Shown here: piece after piece, positions 33,561-38,724 of the stretch
Layout of the letters: each line of letters begins with the position of its first letter
Position numbering within the stretch: the first letter of the stretch is position 1
NCBI GenBank assembly: GCA_001896555.1
Contig: MPOS01000041.1
Span: 1-38,724 of the forward strand
DNA from: Candidatus Phosphitivorax anaerolimi
GTDB taxonomy: Bacteria; Desulfobacterota; Desulfomonilia; UBA1062
Length of the DNA stretch: 38,724 bases
Direction of reading: 5' to 3'
Position numbers and translations under genes: made by a program
Notes under the pieces: generated by a model
The model's input: the letters and a program-made list of their open reading frames with translations, nothing else
Told to the model about the DNA's origin: nothing
Databases searched by the model: none

Positions 33561-33991
33561 AGGCCTTTCTGCCAGTCCTGATACTCCTATGGTCGTGTTC
33601 CATGCCCCGGATCGTCGTGCTCGAAGACCCCCTCTCGGCCTCCGAGCACAATGAACTGGGCGTGATCTACGAGCGCAGCGGAAAGATCGATCTGGCCCGG
33701 AAGGAGTATCTCAAGGCGGCTGAGAAAGATGCCTCGTGGCCGGTTCCGCTCTTCAATCTGGGAAATCTCGCCTATGCACAGGGAGACCCGGCCCAGGCGG
33801 AGCGTTTCTATCGCCGGTGCCTTGCCCTGGACGGGACGGATGCCGACGTGATGAACAACCTGGCCCATGTCCTGCACGAGATGGGCCGGGACATCGACGC
33901 CCTTGAGTTTATAGAGCGCGCCCTTGCCGTGGAGCGCAAGCCCGAATATCTCAGCACCTATGAGGCCATAACCGGAAGACCGGCTCCTTAA
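33518..33991 (+). CDS. TPR-repeat lipoprotein
   Basis: A 157-residue lipoprotein (hydrophobic segment ending LLWSC, Cys27) with about three tetratricopeptide repeats (HNELGVIYERSGKIDLARKE, PLFNLGNLAYAQGDPAQAER, MNNLAHVLHEMGRDIDALEF). TPRs mediate protein contacts. It starts 43 bp inside the end of the peptidase gene in another frame, indicating coupled expression and probably a complex with the peptidase in the envelope. Followed by a terminator. Confidence 0.85.
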   Translation: MEKERLGLSARLPLKAFLPVLILLWSCSMPRIVVLEDPLSASEHNELGVIYERSGKIDLARKEYLKAAEKDASWPVPLFNLGNLAYAQGDPAQAERFYRRCLALDGTDADVMNNLAHVLHEMGRDIDALEFIERALAVERKPEYLSTYEAITGRPAP

Positions 33992-34005
33992 GGTATGTCA
34001 TAACC

Positions 34006-34025
34006 AGCCGGCTCAGCCGGTTTTT
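34006..34025 (+). terminator. intrinsic terminator after the PA2779/peptidase/TPR unit
   Basis: CCGGC (34008-34012), loop TCA, GCCGG (34016-34020), immediately followed by TTTTT (34021-34025), with two weaker pairs extending the stem. Located 15 bp after the TPR gene stop. Confidence 0.7.
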
Positions 34026-34125
34026 ATTGACAGGCAGAAGGAGGCGGTCTCCGCGCTGGACCGGCAATACACGAAAAACAGCCGGCGGCATCGGCGAATA
34101 TGGCGCTGCTTCCTGAAACCGGGGA

Positions 34126-34950
34126 CTAAGGGAGGTAGCTCCGGGTGTCTTCCAGACATTCTTCGCTGAACATAACCAGAGAGTCGCTGTCGATCATCCG
34201 CCGGACGAATTCCGCCATGTCCGAGGTCCCTTCATTCACCCAGTACATGACACACTGGTTGTTCGTGCAGTGCCGCGGGTGCTCGGGGTCAAGATGATCC
34301 GAAACCATGGGCACCCCATTGTTCACGAGCCCCATGACGTGCCCGAATTCATGGACCAGGGTGGCCTGCTCGACGAACCGGGCAACCTGGGGGATGGAGC
34401 TCGAAGAGAGGACAGTGTCCTTGAAGATCGCTATCACCGGTGTGCCCACGATGGAAACCCCGATGATCCGGTTATCGGGCCCATCCTCGCTTTCAAAGCG
34501 TCCCTTGAGAAAGAGCACGAAAAACTCCGCCTCAAAGCTCGACGGTTGTGCGTCCCAGATGTCCATGGCAAGGCCCATGATCGCCTCAGAGGTCCAGGTA
34601 TCCTGTTCCTGCGGAGGTATTCTCTCCATCTCGGAGAGCATGGAGGGGACATGCACATCAGGCTCCAGGACCCGGCCCTCGAACAGGGCCTCGATATTGC
34701 TTTCCAGCACCGACCAGCAGGCAATGTCCCGGTGGATCATGCCGGTAAACGGCTCTGCACCGGGCACGTATGCCACAAGCACCGTGATGGTATCCACGGT
34801 TGAGTACAGGGCTGGGATGTCAAGCGCAAGGGCCTCGGGTATGGCCTCGGAATCATCGCGGTCTTCTCCGGAACATCCGTTCAGGAAGAAAAGAGCGGCA
34901 AGGATCAGAGAGAAGAGCATGCCCTTGGGGAAATCCCGTTCATTGATCAT
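34126..34950 (-). CDS. lipoprotein zinc metalloprotease with HEXXH motif
   Basis: A 274-residue lipoprotein (lipobox FLNGC, Cys26). The zinc motif HEFGH is at 200-204 and continues VMGLVNNG, then DHLDPEHPRHCTNNQCVM. The gluzincin/metzincin-like HExxHxxG is present, but the usual third His three residues after the Gly is replaced; later histidines (within 215-227) could supply the ligand, next to a Cys pair (HC...CVM) that recalls archaemetzincins. Part of an uncharacterised 'membrane metalloprotease' type, I believe. The start has AAAGGAATATAA. Confidence 0.75.
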   Translation of the reverse strand: MINERDFPKGMLFSLILAALFFLNGCSGEDRDDSEAIPEALALDIPALYSTVDTITVLVAYVPGAEPFTGMIHRDIACWSVLESNIEALFEGRVLEPDVHVPSMLSEMERIPPQEQDTWTSEAIMGLAMDIWDAQPSSFEAEFFVLFLKGRFESEDGPDNRIIGVSIVGTPVIAIFKDTVLSSSSIPQVARFVEQATLVHEFGHVMGLVNNGVPMVSDHLDPEHPRHCTNNQCVMYWVNEGTSDMAEFVRRMIDSDSLVMFSEECLEDTRSYLP

Positions 34951-35360
34951 TTATATTCCTTTACCAGGAAATTTCTATTGATCCTAAAACATTGTATAGA
35001 ATGCTCTCCTGAAAAATCAAAAAATCCGCCCTCGCTACCAAGTGATCATCATTTTCCGGTTCCCTGCCGGTATCCCTGGCTCGTCTTCGGGCGGCAGGTG
35101 ATTGCCTGAACAGGTGGCAGGCCGGGCAGCCGGCAAGGGGCATGACTTGGCCCATATCGCTGGTTCACCCCGGCAAGGCACATGCTTCCCGCAGACAGCA
35201 GCGCCGGTTGCAGCGAGTCCTATTCCACGCATATATCCCGGTATTTTGTTGCCGAGCAATAATACCCGTCCTGCACATCTGAAAAATGGGAATCAAAACC
35301 CTTGACAGGCCTGCTCTTCCCGATCCATTCTCAGCTCATCGAATCCCGGCAGATATACCT
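34951..35360. other. intergenic region, AT-rich at left
   Basis: Divergent from the metalloprotease gene. A 74-codon minus frame (35035-35259) with five cysteines has no good start signal and is not called. No terminator or promoter is obvious. The frame of the exonuclease gene is open from 35286, but its first 25 codons look non-coding. Confidence 0.35.
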
Positions 35361-36674
35361 ATGAGCGTGAAAGACAGACTGAAGCGCCTGACAGGAGAAG
35401 GGCAGCCGGCTTTATCGAAGAGCCCGCGGCAGGAGCAGATCAGCGAGCTTCGACGGAAGATCGATGACATCATGGCCCGCAGGGCAGCCTACCCGCAGCG
35501 CAGCACAGCCTTCCATCCCCCCCTGCCCGGCCGGCCGCTTCATGAGGTAATCACCGGCGAGGAGGCGAGGACAGATCTGGGAGCGTGTTTCTTTTCGCGG
35601 TGCACGTTCAAGGCCCAGTCATTTCACGGCAGGATCCGGATCGCCCGGCTCACGGACGCCGACATGAAGGCCGCGGCCGTGCTTGCCGGGCACCCCGAGA
35701 TCGCCGGCATGGACATCTCCGATGCCTTGTTTCTCGATACCGAAACCACCGGGCTCGCAGGCGGGACCGGGACCTTTGCCTTCCTCATCGGGCTCGGGTG
35801 GTACGAGGGACAGGACTTTGTCGTGTGCCAGCTCTTTGCCCGCGACTTCCATGAAGAGGGCTCGATGCTGGCCCTGCTTGGCGACATGGCATCAGAAAAA
35901 CGGTTTCTGGTCACCTTCAATGGAAGGGCCTTTGACGTGAACCTGCTCTCCGCCCGGTATATCCTCAACAGGCTGCCAAACCCGCTCACGGATATGCCGC
36001 ACCTGGACCTGCTCTTTCCCTCCAGAAGGCTTGCCGGGCACCGGCTCGAAAACTGCAGGCTCGGGACGCTCGAGAGCGAGATCCTCGGATTCCGCCGCAC
36101 CGGCGACGTGCCCGGATACGAGATCCCCGCAAGATACTTCACCTGGCTCAAAAACCGCGACGCATCGCCGCTCGAAGAGGTCTTCCATCACAACCGGCTG
36201 GATGTCGTCTCCATGGCTGCCCTGACCGCATATTTTGCAGACCTCCTCACCGGCGGGCACGAGCTGCCCCATGCCCATCCGGGCGATCTCCTTGCGGCGG
36301 CCAGGATGCACCTTCAGCACGGAGACGAGAGCATTGCCCTGGCCCTTCTGGATGTGCTGACAAAATCCCGGGATTCCCTCGCAGCCCGCAATGCCGGGAT
36401 AACCCTCTCCCTTTTTCACAAGAGACAGGGTGCATGGGAAGACGCGGTCAGAATCTGGGAGGACATGCTCGCCTGTGATCCCCACGACCTTTTTGCCGCT
36501 GAAGAGCTGGCAAAATGGCTCGAACACCGGGCATGCGACAACGCCCGGGCAATCGGCGTGGTGGAGACCATCCTCGCCGGTTCCCGCAGCCTCTCCCCAA
36601 CCGAGAGGCAGGCCCTTGCCCACCGCCTGGCCAGGTTGAAGAAAAAATCCGCGGCAGGAGCCGGAAGGGAGTAG
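35361..36674 (+). CDS. YprB-type ribonuclease H-like exonuclease with TPR-like tail
   Basis: A 437-residue protein. The RNase H-like (DEDD) domain begins near residue 120: FLDTETTGLAGGTGTFAFLI holds the first Asp/Glu pair, VTFNGRAFDVNLL the second acidic residue, and HHNRLDVVSM the last. This matches the YprB family of predicted 3'-5' exonucleases. The last 130 residues are helical and TPR-like (ALALLDVLTKSRDSLAARNA). The start at 35361 (MSVKDRLKRL) is preferred by family habit; no strong ribosome-binding site is seen. Confidence 0.85.
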   Translation: MSVKDRLKRLTGEGQPALSKSPRQEQISELRRKIDDIMARRAAYPQRSTAFHPPLPGRPLHEVITGEEARTDLGACFFSRCTFKAQSFHGRIRIARLTDADMKAAAVLAGHPEIAGMDISDALFLDTETTGLAGGTGTFAFLIGLGWYEGQDFVVCQLFARDFHEEGSMLALLGDMASEKRFLVTFNGRAFDVNLLSARYILNRLPNPLTDMPHLDLLFPSRRLAGHRLENCRLGTLESEILGFRRTGDVPGYEIPARYFTWLKNRDASPLEEVFHHNRLDVVSMAALTAYFADLLTGGHELPHAHPGDLLAAARMHLQHGDESIALALLDVLTKSRDSLAARNAGITLSLFHKRQGAWEDAVRIWEDMLACDPHDLFAAEELAKWLEHRACDNARAIGVVETILAGSRSLSPTERQALAHRLARLKKKSAAGAGRE

Positions 36675-36721
36675 CCGCATCCGGTAAACAGACTTTCCCC
36701 GCCATAGGACGATCAGGCGCT

Positions 36722-36744
36722 TGACAGGCCCCTGATATTCAGGG
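36722..36744 (+). promoter_or_regulatory. TTGACA plus palindrome upstream of hypA
   Basis: TTGACA at 36722-36727 is followed by the perfect palindrome CCCTGAtatTCAGGG (36730-36744), 26 bp before the hypA ATG. The palindrome could be an operator, or the 3' hairpin of the exonuclease gene. No good -10 is seen at the right distance, and a promoter upstream of it is possible. Confidence 0.35.
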
Positions 36745-36770
36745 ACAACTCTTAAAAAAAGGAACTTATC

Positions 36771-37121
36771 ATGCACGAGCTGCCCGTGACCCAGAGTATT
36801 CTCGACATCGTCCTGAAGCACGCACGCATGAACCAGGTGCGCAGGGTGCACTCCATTCGCCTTGCCATCGGCGAGATGAGCGACCTCCAGGATGAATGGA
36901 TTCAGAAATACTTCGACTACATCAGCAAAGACACACTCGCCCAAGGAGCAAGGCTGGTGATCGAGCGGATTCCCGTGGTGTTCAGGTGCAATGCCTGCGG
37001 ACGGGAGTCCAGGGTAGAGACCGGGCAAATGAAGGACTTTGCCTGCCCCGGATGCGACGGCAGGGAGTTCGCCCTGGTTTCGGGCAGGGAATACTATATC
37101 AGGGACATGGAGGCTGAATAA
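36771..37121 (+). CDS. hypA: hydrogenase/urease nickel incorporation protein HypA
   Basis: A 116-residue nickel chaperone for [NiFe]-hydrogenase maturation. The N-terminal Met1-His2-Glu3 forms the nickel site. The zinc site is Cys73/Cys76 (CNAC) and Cys92/Cys95 (CPGC). ATG follows AAAAAAGGAAC. The stop TAA overlaps the hypB start by one base. No hydrogenase structural gene is in the window. Confidence 0.95.
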   Translation: MHELPVTQSILDIVLKHARMNQVRRVHSIRLAIGEMSDLQDEWIQKYFDYISKDTLAQGARLVIERIPVVFRCNACGRESRVETGQMKDFACPGCDGREFALVSGREYYIRDMEAE

Positions 37122-37792
37122 TGAGTGAGATCCGTCTCATCGAGGTCCGGGAGAATATCCTCTCCGACAACCAAGACCTCGCGTCGTCGCTCAGGACCAG
37201 ACTCAAGAGACACAAGACCTATCTTCTGAACCTCATGTCCTCGCCGGGCGCGGGCAAGACGAGTCTGATCCTCAAGACCGTGGAGAGGCTGAAAAACCGG
37301 TTCCGCATCGGGGTTCTGGAGGCGGATATCGACTCGGTCGTAGACGCCGAGAAGGTCGCTGCATCAGGGGTGCAGGCGGTGCAGCTCCGTACCGGCGGCT
37401 TCTGCCATCTAGACGCCGGGATGGTCGCGGCAGGGCTCGACGCCTTCGATCTGGACGCTCTCGATCTTGTCATCATCGAAAACGTGGGCAACCTCGTGTG
37501 CCCTGCCGAATTCGATACCGGGGCGATCCACAACGCCATGATCCTGAGCGTACCCGAGGGCGACGACAAGCCGCTCAAATACCCGCTCATGTTCTCTGTG
37601 AGCCATGTGCTCCTGGTGAACAAGATCGACTACCTGAGCCTCTCTGACTTTGACATGCGGCTCTTGCGGGAACGGGTGCACAGGCTCAACGCCACAATGT
37701 CCGTCATTCCGGTCTCCTGCCGTACCGGCGAAGGCATCGATGCCTGGACCGCATGGCTCGAAGGCAAGGTTTCCGAGTTTATCGGGCAGTAG
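37121..37792 (+). CDS. hypB: hydrogenase nickel incorporation GTPase HypB
   Basis: A 223-residue GTPase that drives nickel transfer to hydrogenase large subunits with HypA. The P-loop SSPGAGKTS lies at about 40-48, followed by LEADIDSVVDAEKV, the LRTGGFCHLDAGM metal-switch region and the guanine-specificity motif NKID. There is no His-rich N-terminal extension and no CxxCGC high-affinity nickel motif, so it has only the GTPase-domain metal site. Confidence 0.95.
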   Translation: MSEIRLIEVRENILSDNQDLASSLRTRLKRHKTYLLNLMSSPGAGKTSLILKTVERLKNRFRIGVLEADIDSVVDAEKVAASGVQAVQLRTGGFCHLDAGMVAAGLDAFDLDALDLVIIENVGNLVCPAEFDTGAIHNAMILSVPEGDDKPLKYPLMFSVSHVLLVNKIDYLSLSDFDMRLLRERVHRLNATMSVIPVSCRTGEGIDAWTAWLEGKVSEFIGQ

Positions 37793-37925
37793 AGCGGGGT
37801 GCTCCGCTTCCGCGAAGCCACCGGTCCGGATCGCTCCGGCACTGAAAGCAAGCGCCCTCCAAGAAAATAAAAAGCAGGGCCTGCCTGCGACCCTGCCTCT
37901 GACCTCCCCCGCTGACAGCCGGTGG

Positions 37926-38468
37926 TTATTTGGCCTTTCTCCTGAAACCCGCAAGCCCGAGCAGGCCCGAGCCGAGGAGCACGAGAGTAGCGGGCTCAGG
38001 GACCGGCGCCCCTGCGCCGTATTCGCCGATATGGCTGAGCTTGCCCACGTTCTTGATGGATTCGATGTCGTTCAGATCGAGATCGATCACACCCCAGGAA
38101 AAGTTCTGCACATTCTCGAACAGGAAATGGGTGTTCCCGCTGGAGGTCGCTCCGGTCTTCACGAGAAAATACTCGGGGTTGTCGCCCACGAAGTCAAAGG
38201 CGTACACGCGGGAGTCCTCGTTCGTCCGGAGCCATCCTGCGCCTTCCTCGGTCTCGGTTCTCTCCTGAAGGACGATATCGGAACCCAAAACGCTCCGAAC
38301 CCACTGCAGCTCGGTATCTTCTCCGCTGTTGCCGAGTCGTGTGGAAGCCAGCCAAGTGTCGACCTCTCCCACATCGATCGATCCCACGGTAAGAGACCAA
38401 GCAGGGTTGGCGCCTGCGAGCAGGACACACAGGAAAATCGATGCTGATATAAGTATGCATTTTCTCAT
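37926..38468 (-). CDS. PEP-CTERM sorting-domain protein
   Basis: A 180-residue secreted protein. The signal peptide (about 1-25, ends PAWS) is followed by a Thr/Asp/Glu-rich domain (TWLASTRLGNSGEDTELQWV) and the C-terminal PEP-CTERM signal VPEPATLVLLGSGLLGLAGF plus basic tail RRKAK. An exosortase (EpsH/XrtA) removes such tails and routes the protein to the envelope or exopolysaccharide. No exosortase gene is in the window. A sigma-54-like promoter precedes it. Confidence 0.92.
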   Translation of the reverse strand: MRKCILISASIFLCVLLAGANPAWSLTVGSIDVGEVDTWLASTRLGNSGEDTELQWVRSVLGSDIVLQERTETEEGAGWLRTNEDSRVYAFDFVGDNPEYFLVKTGATSSGNTHFLFENVQNFSWGVIDLDLNDIESIKNVGKLSHIGEYGAGAPVPEPATLVLLGSGLLGLAGFRRKAK

Positions 38469-38509
38469 TTTTCCGTTCTCCTTCAGAGGACATGCCCCTC
38501 ATTATTTTC

Positions 38510-38525
38510 AGCAAAAACCGAGCCA
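38510..38525 (-). promoter_or_regulatory. sigma-54 (RpoN) type promoter for the PEP-CTERM gene
   Basis: On the minus strand TGGCTCGGTTTTTGCT matches the consensus TGGCACGN4TTGCW at all but one fixed position, with the -24 GG and -12 GC ten bases apart. It lies about 42 bp before the ATG. PEP-CTERM genes in several proteobacteria are under sigma-54 with the PrsK/PrsR pair, so this is expected in principle. A ribosome-binding site GAAGGAG lies between. Confidence 0.6.
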
Positions 38526-38724
38526 AGTGTGACAACTGGTTTTTATTAAGTAATATTATATACTTATAAATCATTCAAAAGATCGGATGTTCTTCATCAC
38601 TTGAATATGTAAAATATATCGACTCCCACACTTGTCCAAAATAGCATAAGAAGAAAAAGTTTGTGAAAATCCTCCTGGAGGGTAGAGTTGTTTTTAGCAA
38701 GAAACACCAAAACCCAGAAGGAGG
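38526..38724. other. AT-rich right end
   Basis: No complete gene. The last bases (AAGGAGG at the very edge) look like the Shine-Dalgarno of a gene that starts just outside the window. Confidence 0.4.

Noticed and set aside
35035-35259. 74-codon minus ORF with five cysteines
   Set aside because: Starts at a TTG with no ribosome-binding site, and composition follows GC bias; possible but not supportable.

Overview
The window looks like a chromosomal segment of an anaerobic, GC-rich bacterium. The best guess is a Desulfobacterota (former Deltaproteobacteria) lineage, possibly syntrophic or sulfate-reducing. Supporting signs are a Tat-exported selenocysteine formate dehydrogenase, three 2-hydroxyacyl-CoA dehydratase/benzoyl-CoA reductase (HgdB/BcrC)-type proteins, a selenium-metabolism gene trio, an A-type flavodiiron protein, an Old-Yellow-Enzyme/dienoyl-CoA reductase-type flavoprotein, a PEP-CTERM protein with a sigma-54-like promoter, and HypAB. 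No phylogenetic marker gene is present, so the assignment is inference. No rRNA, tRNA, CRISPR array, transposase or prophage gene was recognised.

Layout. 1-473: AT-rich leader with a possible partial gene running off the left edge, then a promoter and palindromes. 474-4957: fdnGHI-like operon. The alpha subunit is read through an in-frame TGA (Sec193) followed by a SECIS-like hairpin, and a strong hairpin follows the operon. 4981-5342, minus: two doubtful small ORFs, one cysteine-rich. 5434-5919: PEGA lipoprotein. 6053-10655, plus: two HgdB/HgdA-type subunits, then a class-V aminotransferase/cysteine desulfurase, YedF and a DUF3343 protein (the last three apparently translationally coupled). 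10760-11638, minus: CDF metal transporter. 12225-16380, minus: an eroding operon with a decayed regulator-like remnant, an internally deleted alcohol dehydrogenase pseudogene, an intact HgdB-like protein, a small ORF and an OYE-type oxidoreductase. 16436-18321, minus: UPF0316/DUF2179 membrane protein and a leaderless HtrA protease.

18742-29181 is a mixture of housekeeping and accessory genes: alpha/beta hydrolases, an HD-domain protein, an MBL hydrolase, glycerate 2-kinase, a flavodiiron protein behind a leader that can fold in two mutually exclusive ways, a Wza-like export lipoprotein and a small Rho-N-like protein. 29329-31765, minus: chemoreceptor and YkgJ-type Cys-cluster protein. 32229-33991, plus: DUF4870, then a tightly overlapping PA2779 / C39-like peptidase / TPR lipoprotein chain. 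34126-34950, minus: lipoprotein metalloprotease. 35361-37792, plus: YprB-type exonuclease, hypA, hypB. 37926-38468, minus: PEP-CTERM protein.

How it fits together. Selenium is the clearest theme: a Sec-containing periplasmic formate dehydrogenase lies close to a desulfurase/YedF/DUF3343 trio that probably handles labile selenium or sulfur, placed directly after an HgdBC-type pair of iron-sulfur proteins. The HgdB-like proteins need an ASKHA-type activator ATPase, and none is encoded here. Formate oxidation (Fdn), hydrogenase maturation (HypAB) and oxygen detoxification (flavodiiron protein) fit an anaerobe handling low-potential electrons.
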